In this document: positions 22,563-34,720 of the stretch, in pieces
Numbering within the stretch: position 1 is the first letter of the stretch
Layout of the letters: each line of letters begins with the position of its first letter
Source: Botryosphaeria dothidea
Taxonomy: Eukaryota > Ascomycota > Dothideomycetes > Botryosphaeriales > Botryosphaeriaceae
Direction: 5' to 3'
NCBI GenBank assembly: GCA_011503125.2
Contig: WWBZ02000022.1
Location: 992,001-1,056,000, forward strand
DNA length: 64,000 nucleotides
Position numbers and translations under genes: made by a program
Notes under the pieces: generated by a model
Seen by the model: the letters and a program-made list of their open reading frames with translations, nothing else
Told to the model about the DNA's origin: nothing
Database searches by the model: none

Positions 22563-25500
22563 ACATAGGCTCTCTCTCTATTGTACAGTATAACGTCCAT
22601 AAGAGCAAGGACAGGGTAATACTCCCGCTCTTCAAGGAAGTGGACCCAAAGATCCACTATATCCTAGCTATCCAGGAACCTTAGAGGAACCCGAGGGTCA
22701 AGACAACAGCAAGATACCCTGCCTACTATACAGTTTTTCCCCAGGAGGGAGTGGCAAGAACCTGCTTCTTTATAAGCAAGGCCATTAGCCCCGACTCCTG
22801 GCAAGCAACAGTCCATTCACTAGATCTTATTACACTATCCCTCATTACTAGGACACATATAATCTACATCCATAACTGCTACAATCCCCCGCCAGCCTCT
22901 CATACTAGTACAGCGCTAGAAACCCTATCTCTTCTACCGGAAGTTCTTAGAAAACCAGGGGAGCACATTCTCCTAGGGGACTTTAACCTCTACCATCCTA
23001 TCTGGGGAGGTATAACCTCCCTAATACACTACACCCTAGCGGATAACCTAATTAAGATAGCTACCGCAGCTAATCTTAACCTAGCCCTTCTAAGGGGCAC
23101 TATTACTAGACGAGATAGTAGCAGCGAGAGTACTCTAGACCTTATCTTTATATCACGGTAGCTAGAGAAGAGAATCCTTAGCTATAGAGTTAGCTAGGAG
23201 CTCGAATCATCCTCTAACCACCTACCTATCCTCACTACACTTAATTTTTCTCCTACCCCCGCAGAACTACGCCCCCTAAGGCCCTAGTGGAAGAAAGTAG
23301 ACTGGAAGAGAACTAATAATATGCTCCAATTAAAGCTCGAACACCTTAAAGCAACCCCTCTTAACACTAAAGCAGACCTAGATCACTTTACTACACTACT
23401 CCAGGAGGCCATCCAAAGGACAATCCAGGAGACTATCCCAGTAGCGAGACCCTCGCCCTAGGCCTCTATACAATAGACAAAGGAGTGTTCGAACCTAGTG
23501 CACCAGGCTAGAGCAGCTAGAAGGAAGTAGACGGCCACAGAGAGGGAGGAGGACTGGGTAGTATACCAAACTATTGCTAATAGCAAGAAGAGGCAGATTA
23601 GAAGAGATAGAACAAAAGCATGGCGCAGAACAGTAGCTAAGATTACTTCGGACCCATCTACACTCTAGAAGCTCTCAAAGTGGGCAAGAACAAGGGCACT
23701 GGAACCTCCAGCCCCACCTTAGTTCCCACCCCTCCAGGGAGCAGATAAACAACTACATTACGATAACCAGTCCAAGGCAGAAATCCTTACCAACCAGTTC
23801 TTCCCACCTCCCAGGGCCACCGACCTCTCAGATCTAGATGGGTGTATATACCCAGTGCCAGTAGAGATTCCCCAAGACCTTACTGAAGAGCAGGTCCTCT
23901 ACACCATCAAGAAGCTTCCCCCAGACAAGGCACCAGGCCCAGACAAGATCACTAACAGGTTCCTAAAGCAATGCGCTAAGACACTAAGGGGACCCCTCAC
24001 CAGGCTCTTCCAGGGATACCTCGCACTTGGATACCACCCTAGGCAGTTCAAAAGCTCTATTACCGTAGTCCTTAGGAAACCACAGAGGGACGACTATACC
24101 AAAGCTAAGTTATTTAGGCCGATTGCTTTACTTAATACGCTAGGGAAGCTACTTAAGAGGATTATAGCAGATAGAATCTCCCAGGCTACTAAAGCATACG
24201 GCCTGCTCCCTAATACATAGATAGGAGCTAGGAGAAACAGATCCGCAGTAGCAGCTCTTAACCTACTCATAGAACAGATCTATACTATCTAGGCATAAGA
24301 CCTAGGGCTAGTGGCTTCAGTCCTTAGCCTAGATATCTCGGGAGCATATAACCACGTATCTTATAGAAGGCTTCTCTACAATATAAGGATGGTAAAACTC
24401 CCAGAATAGGTAGAAAGATTCACCCGATCCTTTCTACAGGACCGTACCACTTAGCTATCCTTCGGAGACTTCACCAGTCCACCAATCCAGACCTTAACCG
24501 GGATTCCCTAGGGATCCTCACTATCGCCGATACTCTACCTATTCTTTGCATCTAACCTACTTACACAGCTACGTAGGGGTAATACCTTCCCCCTTAGATT
24601 CGTCGATAATACTAATATTCTAACCTTTAGTAGATCTACAGAACAGAACTATAGGACACTAGAGGGAGCACATTAAATTTGCGAGCACTAGGCAGCTACC
24701 CACGGGTCAGCTTTCTCGCCCGATAAGTATCACCTCATTCATTTTACAAGGAAACCAAGGAGATTTAATATAGCAGCAGGGATCCGTATCCCTAGATTTA
24801 CTAGATGCCTAGAGCCTACAATTAAGATTCTAGGAGTCCACGTAGACAACAAGCTTAGATAGGGACCCTATATTAGGGAAATAGGAGCTAAGGCAATCAA
24901 ATAGTACACATCTCTCTCTAGACTCGCGGCGTCTACCTAGGGAGCCTCATTTACTAAAGCCCGTTATATCTATGCGGCCGTGGTAAGGCCAGTCCTTACC
25001 TACGGCTATAGGGTATAGCATACCCTAGAGGGAATCCCAGGGTAGAGAAAAACAACCATCCAGCCACTAAAGAAGATCCAAAACCAGTGCCTACGCACCA
25101 TCTTAGGGGCGTATAAGTTAACCAGCATACAAACCTTAGAGTATAAGACAGGGATTCCCCCACTCTCACTACACCTAGACGAACTAGCACTAGCCTAGGC
25201 TATTAGAGCTAGGGATAGCCTAGTCGCGATAGTAGTAGAGGAAACTTGCCAGAGTATTAAATAGATAGCTCGGGCTACTCTAAGTACTAGAGGCGCCACT
25301 AGCCCTACTAGAAGAACCCTGCTTAGAAAAAAGGCAAACTCACTTCTTAACTACTGCCCCTCTACCTACTAGAGTCTCCCGGAGCGAACGAAGCTACGCA
25401 TAGTATATAGGAACAAGTGGAAGGAGAGATAGATAAAGTCTACTAGCTAGGGAAGATAAGACAAGCTAGTAGCCTAAAGCACACAGTGGAACCCAAAAAT

Positions 25501-25912
25501 TAGATAAATCCATAGCGAACTATCCAAGCCATAGAGCACACTCGCTACCCTACTACGTATAGAGCATATTAGACTAGAGGACTTCCTCTTAAGGCGCAAG
25601 GTACCAGGGCACCCTAGTCCTGCCTGTCTATACGGCTAGCATAGACAAACCCCAAAGCATATCCTCCTCTTCTACCCCCACTTCCAACAGGGCAGGGCAC
25701 AGATGCTCCAAAGGGCAGGGACCACGGACTACTACTCCCTCCTCTTAATAAAGAAGGGGATTAAAGCAGCAACAGACTAGTTCTTACGCCTAGGGCTGCT
25801 CAAGCAATTTAGCCTAGTAAGGGAACTAATATAGGAAGATAACTAGGAAGAGGAACTAGGAGGACAACCAGGACCACCAGGACCACTAGGACCCGGACAA
25901 CTACGAGGATAA
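22556..25912 (+). pseudogene. LINE-B ORF2 (endonuclease and reverse transcriptase)
   Basis: It starts at ATA (ATG in LINE-D). An open piece at 22751-23161 carries the APE-type endonuclease block LLGDFNLYHPIWGG and ESTLDLIF. A second open piece at 23855-24220 carries the N-terminal reverse-transcriptase signature LPPDKAPGPDKITNRF and RPIALLNTLGKLL. Many TAG stops interrupt the remainder. It cannot encode a working enzyme. Confidence 0.85.
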
Positions 25913-26976
25913 GGACTAAAGAGATAGGTCTAGCAGGTAAATATAGGGCTGCCACAGCAGCCGCTACTAGTAAGAAGGAAAAATAAGAACTAGTATAGAA
26001 TAGCATGCCCAGAGAGAGAGGAGGGGTTTTTACTAGGCGAAAAGGTTTTCCCCCTCGTGTAAAATAACTATAGATAGCCAGCCCCGCATGGACCCGTAAG
26101 GGAACTATATCGGGAAGAAATAAATTTATCTATCTATCTATACTCTCTATTCTATAGTATAATATAAATAAAAGTAAAAATAAAATTATACTTTCCCTCT
26201 TTAAGGAGCTAGACCTAAGAACCTACTATATTCTAGCTCTTTAGAAATTCTAGAGAAATCTAAAGATTAAAACTATAGTAAGATACCTAGCCTACTATAT
26301 AGTCTTCCCCTAGAAGAATAAGATAAGAATCTACTTTCTTATAAGTAAGGCTCTAGCCCTAGAATTATAGTAGAAAACTATATACTCTTTAGACCTTATT
26401 ACTCTTACTATTACTACTAAGTTACGTAGTATCTATATATATAACTATTATAATCTAGTACTACTATTCTATACTAGTATCTCTCTAGAAATACTCTTTT
26501 TTCTTCTAGAAGTTCTTAGTAGGTAAGAAGAATACGTTCTTCTTAGGAACTTTAATCTATATTACCCCCTCTAGGGAGGTATTATCTTCTTTATATACTA
26601 TAGTCTTATCGATAGTCTAATTAAGATAGCTATAATAGCTAATCTTAATCTTATACTACCTAGGAAAACTATTACTAAAAGAACTAATAATAGTAAAAGT
26701 ACTTTAGACTTTATCTTTACCTCTTACTAGCTAGAGAAGAGAATTTTATACTATAGAATCCTTCTAGAGCTAGAATTCTTCTCTAACTACCTATCTATTC
26801 TTATTATATTCGATACTTTCTCTACTTTAGTAATCTAATTCTCTTCTAGACCTTAGTAGAAGAAAGTAGACTAGAAAAAGATTAATAGAATACTCTAGCC
26901 TAGAATCTAAGGCCTAGAGAGTCTTCTACTAATAATAGAAGAGAATCTAAACTATTTTACTAAATAGCTTTAGAAG

Positions 26977-27388
26977 TATTACGCTAGGCCTTAGGAATAA
27001 GGGAGTCCGAGGGGCTTAGGCGTCGGAAAGGTACGTAGCGTCTAGGGGTTTTACTACCGCTATCGGGATATTACTTATATAAGGGGATAGTAGCCGTAGC
27101 TAGGTAGGAAAGGTAAATAAGATAGGTGTTAAGTAATAATTAGAATTAACTACGGAGGTTCTATCTACTATAAGAGAGTATAATATATATATAGAGATAG
27201 ATTACTAGGGATTACGGTGATCTCTTTTTTAGATTACTAGGCTAGAGTCGTAATCCTCTACTAGATTACGGGCTTAGCGTGCTACGTAACCGTAATCCTC
27301 GGCACGGATCTTTTCTAAGCGAGTACTATACCTATTCCGACCTTTCTCTCTACCTCTAGGTGCTACGCCGTAAACTCGACCCGTAATA
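26977..27388 (-). repeat. Gypsy-1 3' LTR
   Basis: 412 bp, matching 38586-38997 over its whole length with a modest number of mostly transition differences. It starts TATTACG and ends CGTAATA. Confidence 0.9.
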
Positions 27389-27501
27389 CTATCCCCCTCC
27401 TAGGCGACTTTCGGCCCGAAAGTCTCTTATTTATTTATATAAGATAAGGGATTCGGCGCCTATTTCTCCTTAGTCCTTATTCTTTTTCTTTCTTACGGTT
27501 T

Positions 27502-28170
27502 ATAATATCCGAGGTATTAAGCCGTAAGACTAGGGAACGTCGGAATTTAGCTAACCGCATCTATCGTTTAGGTATAGTAGTTATACTATCTTATAGCTAT
27601 TATCGTTCTAAGGGTAAGAAGTATAAGGTAATCCCTAAGAGTCCGGGAGAGTCGGGTTCGTCTACCCGTTATTCTAAGTATGTTCGCCGCGGACGTAGTT
27701 ACGATATATAAGGAGTTCCTTCCCGGGAGTATAGGTAAATTTCTTTTCGTTTATTTCTTCCTAGCTAATCTTCTATAGGGGGTTCCGTTAACTAAGAGCG
27801 CGAGCGTCTTCGCCGAGAGCGCGTAGCTGCTAGTAAGGCGTTAGCTATATTCTAACGTATCCTTAAGGCGGCTTAGTAGCGTATTCTAACTTCCCTATCC
27901 CGCCTAGAGCGTCTCGATCGTTAGAAGTCTTTTCTTAATAAGCGTAAGCGCGAGATAGTCCGGCGGGGCTTAGCGTCGCTAGAGGAGTTAGATGCGGAGG
28001 AGGCGTAGGTAGTATCGTTATCTAGTTTAGGCGGTAGTAACGTAGCGAGTGCTAATAGCGTAATCTCCCGGCAGGCTCCCGTAGATTAGCTTTAGGTGTT
28101 ACTAGATTCTCCTTCTAGTTTTACGTCCTAAGAGAATACTCTAGAGCTAGACGATCTAGGTTTTATCGGT
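27502..28170 (+). pseudogene. Antisense accessory ORF of Gypsy-1 with Cys-cluster pattern
   Basis: One + strand frame, opposite to gag-pol, reads far better than its neighbours. After a possible start (ATA ATA, from ATG), it shows Y-X2-Y-X6-Y near 27590-27623 and again near 27667-27700 (the second ends YSKYVRRGRSYD). Tyr where TGT or TGC would be Cys is the expected RIP product, so the ancestor likely had two C-X2-C-X6-C triads about 16 residues apart, the spacing of fungal Zn2Cys6-type fingers. Basic and coiled-coil-like stretches follow (ERERLRRERVAASKAL, RKREIVRRGLASLEELDAEE). In-frame stops are TAA/TAG, which could be mutated Gln codons, but TGA is rare here in any frame. The C-terminal end is uncertain. 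I know of similar predicted proteins next to fungal LTR elements but no proven function. Confidence 0.5.
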
Positions 28171-28399
28171 AGAAGTCCGCGAGAAGTTCTAGGCAACTAA
28201 GATTTAGTAAGGGTTCCTAGGTATTTTCTAAGTCTTCGTAGTTTTTCTATTTAATAAGGTATTTAAGCTAACCGTTGGAGTCTCTTTTACTATCTAGGAT
28301 TTTTTTAATATTCTATTTCTACGCGTCTTCGGGTTAGATTTCTCTCTCGAGGTATTCCGGTATTTAGGCGTTTTAGGGTATTAGTTTAAGGAGTGCTAC

Positions 28400-29537
28400 G
28401 TAGAAGACTAGACTTCGGCGTATATTCTTTAGTAATTTAAGTTTAAATATAATAGAGGAAAGTTTTTATTTAATTTCGAAGGGACTAATTTTCTTATAAT
28501 CTAATTTAGGGCTTAGTCGGTTAGTTTTAAGGTTTCTAGTAAGTAGCTAGACTTTATCTCCCTCTTCTAGGAGTAGCGGCTTCTAGCGCCTTCGGTTATA
28601 GTATATAGCTATACGGTAGTTAATAAATTCGATATCTCGAGCGAGGCTTTAGTGTAGTCCTTTTAGTTATTCTACTTAGAGTATTTCTTTCTACGCTATA
28701 TTCTTCTAGGAAATAGGTTCTCTATAGGCTTAGAATTCGAAACCGTAGTTAACGTAGAACGGCGTTTCTTAGGTTATTTCTACGATTATATTATTATATA
28801 TAAATTAGGCTAGAGGTAGAAATTCTATCTAGTCGTTTTATTAGTAGTTTACGTAACTTCGTAGGTATTCTTCTAAGGTTTAATTAAGCCGTTCCGTTTA
28901 TCCGTCCGTTTAAGGGTAGTAGGCGGTAGATAGCTTATACTTTATTCCGAGTTTATTTATTAGGGTCTACTAGAATCGTACGCGAAAGCGGGTATCTTAG
29001 TCTAAGATAATTATCTCTAGTATTCCGTAGTTTACGAGAATATAGCGTAGGAAGATATATACTAGCTTAGGAACTCCCGAGACTTCTTTATAGGGGATAA
29101 AGTACTTCTATTTCGAGAGTCTATCCGTAATTACTAGGATAGAATCGTAACGCGTACTAGTAAGGGGTTCTTTAGACTTAGGTAGTTTAGTAATAAAGTC
29201 TAGCGCGATAACTTTCTATAGTCGGTCTAGCGGGGTAATTAGCTATAGTTTTCCGTATAGAGCGTAACGCGCTACCTTATTTCGGGCGTAGTTCTTATAT
29301 TCTATAATAAACTAGCGTACTTTCTTCCTAAGATACGGTATATAGAATAATCGCTCTATTTATTCCGTAGTAGGGTTAATATCGCGGTAGCCGTAGGCTA
29401 GAGATATATAGATATTCTTAATTATTTATCGTCTAAGTCGTTAAGATACGTAGACTAGCCTCTTAAAGAGGATAGTTCCTTCTAGGCTTAGTATAAGATT
29501 AGGATCTTTCTCGGGGTATTCGCGGATTTACTCTAGG
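28400..29537 (-). pseudogene. Gypsy-1 pol, integrase part
   Basis: On the - strand, a frame near 29350-29100 reads like the integrase zinc-binding end and core: ARNKVARYALYGKL followed by VIALDFITKLPKSKEPL, where the Asp of ALDF is the first catalytic residue. The frame is broken by RIP-type stops. LINE-C separates it from the rest of pol. Confidence 0.65.
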
Positions 29538-29552
29538 AGTTATTATACTATA

Positions 29553-32500
29553 GATAGATAGATAAATTTATTTCTTCCCGATATAGTTCCCTTACGGGTC
29601 TATACGGGGCTAGCTATCTATAGTTATTTTATACGAGGGGGAAAACCTTTTCGCCTGGCAAAAACCCCTCCTCTCTCTCTAGGCATGCTATCCTATACTA
29701 GTTCTTATTTTTCCTTCTTACTAGTAGCGGCTGCTATAGTAGCCCTATATTTACCTACTAGACCTATCTCTTTAGTCCTTATTCTCGTAGTTATCCGGGT
29801 CCTAGTAGTCCTAGTAGTCCTAGTTGTCCTCCTAGTTCCTCTTCCTAATTATCTTCCTATATTAGTTCTCTTACTAGGCTAAATTGCTTAAGTAGCCCTA
29901 GGCGTAAGAACTAGTCTATTACTACTTTAATCTCCTTCTTTATTAAGAGGAGGGAGTAGTAGTTCGTGGTCCCTACTCTTTAGAGCATCTATGCCCTATC
30001 CTATTAGAAGTGGGGGTAGAAGAGGAGGATATACTTTAGGGTTTATCTATGCCAGCCGTATAGATAGGCAGGACTAGGGTACCCTAGCACCTTGCGCCTT
30101 AAGAGGAAGTCCTCTAGTCTAATATACTCTATACGTAGTAGGGTGGCGAGTATACTCTATAGCTTAGATAGTTCGCTATAGATTTATCTAATTTTTAGGT
30201 TCTACTATATACTTTAGGCTACTAGCTTATCTTATCTTTCCTAGCTAGTAGACTTTATCTATCTCTCCTTCTACTTATTTCTATATACTATACGTAGCTT
30301 CGTTCGCTCCGGGAGACTCTAGTAGGTAGAGGGGTAGTAGTTAAGAAGTAAGTTTACCTTTTTTCTAAGCAGGGTTCTTTTAGTAGGGCTAGTGGCGCCT
30401 CTAGTACTTAGAGTAGCCCGAGCTATCTATTTAATACTCTAGCAAGTTTCCTCTACTACTATCGCGACTAGGCTATCTCTAGCTCTAATAGTCTAGGCTA
30501 GTGCTAGTTCGTCTAGGTATAGTAAGAGTAGGGGAATCCCTATCTTATACTCTAAGGTTTATATACTAGTTAACTTATACGCCCCTAAGATAGTGCGTAG
30601 GTACTAGTTTTAGATCTTCTTTAGTAGCTAGATGGTTGTTTTTCTCTACCCTAGGATTTCCTCTAGGATATACTATACCCTATAGCCGTAGGTAAGGACT
30701 AGCCTTACTACGGCCGTATAGATATAACGGGCTTTAGTAAATAAGGCTCCCTAGGTAGACGCCGCGAGTCTAGAGAGAGATATATACTATTTAATTGCCT
30801 TAGCTCCTATTTCCCTAATATAGGGTCCCTATCTAAGCTTGTTATCTACGTAGACTCCTAGAATCTTAATTATAGGCTCTAGGTATCTAGTAAATCTAGG
30901 GATACGGATCCCTGCTGCCATATTAAATCTCCTTAGTTTCCTTATAAAATAAATAAGGTAATACTTATCGGGCGAGAAAGCTAACCCGTGGGTAGCTACC
31001 TAGTACTCGTAAATTTAATGTACTCCCTCTAGTATCCTATAGTTCTATTCTATAGATCTACTAAAGGTTAGAATATTAGTATTATCGACGAATCTAAGGG
31101 AGAAGGTATTGCCCCTACGTAGCTATGTAAGTAGGTTAGATGTAAAGAATAGGTAGAGTATCGGCGATAGTAAGGATCTCTAGGGAATCCCGGTTAAGGT
31201 CTAGATTAGTGGACTAGTAAAGTCTCCGAAGGATAGCTAAGTAGTACGGTCCTGTAGAAAGGATCGGGTAAATCTTTCTACCTATTCTAGGAGTTTTGCT
31301 ATCCTTATATTATAGAGAAGCCTTCTATAAGATACGTGGTTATATACTCCCGAGATATCTAGGCTAAGGACTAAAGCTACTAGCCCTAGGTCTTATACCT
31401 AGATAGTATAGATCTATTCTATAAGTAGGTTAAGAGCTACTACTACGGATCTATTTCTTCTAGCTCCTATCTATATATTAGAGAGTAGGCCGTATACTTT
31501 AGTAGCCTAGAAGATTCTATCTACTATAATCCTCTTAAGTAGCTTCCCTAGCGTATTAAGTAAAGTAATCGGCCTAAATAACTTAGCTTTAGTATAGTCG
31601 TCCCTCTATAGTTTCCTAAGGACTACGGTAATAGAGCTTTTAAACTACCTAGGGTAGTATCTAAGTGCGAGGCATCCCTAGAAGAGCCTAGTAAGGGGTC
31701 CCCTTAGTGTCTTAGCGTATTACTTTAGGAATCTATTAGTAATCTTATCTAGGCCTAGTGCCTTATCTAGGGGAAGCTTCTTAATAGTATAGAGGACCTA
31801 CTCTTTAGTAAGGTCTTAGGGAATCTCTACTGGCACTAAGTATATATACCTATCTAGATCTAAGAGGTCGGTAGCCCTAGGAGGTAGGAAGAACTAGTTG
31901 GTAAGGATTTCTGCCTTAGACTAGTTATCGTAATGTAGTTATTTATCTACTCCCTAGAGGGGTAGGAACTAAGGTGGGGCTAGAGGTTCTAGTGTCCTTA
32001 TTCTTACCTACTTTAAGAGCTTCTAGAGTATAGATAGATCCGAAGTAATCTTAGCTACTGTTCTGCGCCATGCTTTTATTCTATCTCTTCTAATCTACCT
32101 CTTCTTGCTATTAGTAATAGTTTAGTATACTACCTAGTCCTTCTTCCTCCCTATAGCCGTCTACTTCCTTCTAGCTACTCTAGCCTAGTATACTAGGTCC
32201 GAACACTCCTTTGTTTATTATATAGAGGCCTAGGGCGAGGGTCTCGCTACTAGGATAGTCTCCTAGATTGTCCTTTAGATGGCCTCTTAGAGTAGTATAG
32301 TAAAGTAATCTAGGTCTGCTTTAGTGTTAAGAGGGGTTGCTTTAAGGTGTTCGAGCTTTAATTGGAGCATATTATTAGTTCTCTTCTAGTCTACTTTCTT
32401 CTACTAGGGCCTTAGGGGGCGTAGTTCTACGGAGGTAGAAGAAAAATTAAGTATAGTAAGGATAGGTAGGTGGTTAGAGGATGATTCGAGCTTCTAGCTA

Positions 32501-34705
32501 ACTCTATAGCTAAGAATTCTCTTCTCTAGCTACCGTAATATAAAGATAAGGTCTAGAGTACTCTCGCTGCTACTATCTCGTCTAGTAATAGTACCTCTTA
32601 GAAGGGCTAGGTTAAGATTAGCTATAGTAGCTATCTTAATTAGGTTATCCGCTAGGGTATAGTATATTAGGGAGGTTATACCTCCCTAGATAGGATGGTG
32701 GAGGTTAAAGTCCCCTAGGAGAATATGCTCCCCTAGTTTTCTAAGAACTTCCGGTAGAAGAGATAGGGTTTCTAGCGCTATACTAGTATAAGAGGCTAGC
32801 GGGAGATTATAGTAGTTATAGATATAGATTATATATGTCCTAGTAATAAGGGATAGTGTAATAAGATCTGGTAAATAAACTATTGCTTGCTAGGAGTCGG
32901 GGCTAATAGCCTTACTTATAAAGAAGTAGGTTCTTACCACTCCCTCTTAGGGAAAAACTATATAGTAGGCAGGGTATCTTACTATTGTCTTAACCCTCGG
33001 GTTTCTCTAAGGTTCCTAGATAGCTAGGATATAGTAGATCTTTAGGTCTACTTCCTTAAAGAGCGGGAGTATTACCCTATCCTTGCTCTTATAGACGTTA
33101 TACTATATAATAGAGAGAGAGCCTATATCTAATATTAACTTCCTTCTATCTCTAGGTCCGGCTGCGAGGGGGCTAGTAGTGTGGGCTATAAGGAGGGAGT
33201 TCCCGCGGGCTCCTCTAAGGCGTGTTGTGAGCTATTAAGTCCGGTAAACCTTATTTAGTTAGGAGGCGGGGGGCGGCTTAAGTCTCTTGGCCTGCCTAGT
33301 CCCCTCTTAACCGGCTCCTCCTCCCTAATCCTCTTCCTTAGTCTAACGGTCAACTAGTTAGTTTAAGGCTATGTTTTAGTTATTAGGGGTCCTTTCCGGT
33401 GCCTTTCTAGTACTATTAGGCGGGCCTAGGCGGCCTTAGTATAGTAGGCTCTACGTGCTAGGTAGGAGTTGCTCTAGGCTGTATGCTTTTAAGAGTAGTT
33501 TACGCACTATATACTTTCCTTAGGGCAGTCCCTAGTATTATATATCTTGCTATACTATCCGTACTTTTTCTTCTTTTTATAATAGTTAGTAATATATCCG
33601 TAGGCCTAGCACTTAAAATACTAGGTTACTATAAAGGCTACGTTATAGTACTACGCTATATAGATAGTAAAGTTAATAATAAGCCCCTTATTAATAATCT
33701 AGTTAGCGGTTTTAGGGTTTATAGTGCTAAGGATAATAGCCGAGTAAGTTTTCCCCTCTAGGAGCTTCCTCTTTAGCTAGGCTAGCTTGCTAATACGTAG
33801 TCCTAGGTATAGAGATAGGTTCTACTCCTAAATAGTTTAGATAGTTTAGGGGTCTATAGTGTCGATTCCTTCTCGAGGGACGTTATATACTAGCACTAAG
33901 TATAGCTGCTAGTTAGGCCTAACTTCTTTTTCTAGTTCTATAGTCTATTCCTAGTTCTAGAGAAGGGCTATTCTAGTTGCTTTATCCGGTATAAAGATCT
34001 TAACGTCTCTACTAGGGAGCTTCTTAGTAGTAAGTACTTTCTTATACGCCTAGCTTTTTCCTGCCTAGATCTTTCTAATAATTACCTTATTTAAGAGCTT
34101 GGCTATTTCTTATCTATTTACTATCTCTAGGAAGTAGAGGGTAAGTTTAGTAGTGGCTGGGGGGGTAGAGAGCTTCGGGGCTACTTAGGCTATAATTTAT
34201 GCCTAGCTACGAGTGTTAGGTATAGGTATAGAGGTAGCCTAGATACGGTTAACTATCTTTTAGACCTATTAGACCTCTTTAAGGATATCCTTAAGGCCTG
34301 GCTTCTTAGTAGCTGCCTCCTAGTAGATAGTAATATAATCCTAGAAGATTATCTTAGTAATATCGAGAAAATTTTTTACCTAGCTAGAGAGGATTAAAGA
34401 GAGGCTAGCGGATGTTTATAGGGCTTAGAGGAGGGTATCTACTGTTTTTAAGGCTCTCTTAACGTATTCTACGCTATACTAGGTACTCTGCGGTTTCTTA
34501 GGGGTATATTAGGGCTAGGTAGAGGTAGTTACTAGGGGAGGCTGTTCGCCTCTTCCTATATCCTCTATATTAACTACTTCGCGGCTATAGTTATCTTAAG
34601 TACTATTTTAGGACTCGCGAAGCCTAGGAGAGTCCCTAGGGCCCTCTCCCGGCGCCGTAGCTTAGGGTCGATTTTTTAGTATAGTTATATTTTTCCGTAG
34701 TTTTT
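29553..34705 (-). mobile_element. LINE-C, RIP-mutated full-length LINE inside Gypsy-1
   Basis: Perfect 15 bp TSD AGTTATTATACTATA at 29538-29552 and 34706-34720. The 3' end is at the left with a (GATA)n tail and the same 3' UTR words as LINE-D. ORF1 lies at the right end, with the start region near 34685. It aligns along its length with LINE-D but carries many more TAG/TAA stops, so neither ORF is functional. Confidence 0.9.
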
Positions 34706-34720
34706 AGTTATTATACTATA

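Larger units (their letters stand above)
20987..26137 (+). mobile_element. LINE-B, moderately RIP-mutated full-length LINE inside LINE-A
   Basis: Flanked by a perfect 15 bp TSD, CTATACTCTCTATTC, at 20972-20986 and 26138-26152. It starts with a short leader before ATG 21003 and ends with the 3' UTR and a (TATC)n tail. Both ORFs are recognisable but broken by TAG/TAA stops, almost all at sites where LINE-D has CAG, CAA or TGG. Confidence 0.9.

Noticed and set aside
33483..33761. + strand ORFs within LINE-C and LINE-D (for example 33483-33761, 48585-49136)
   Set aside because: They are antisense shadows of ORF1 of the - strand LINEs and match each other only because the elements do.
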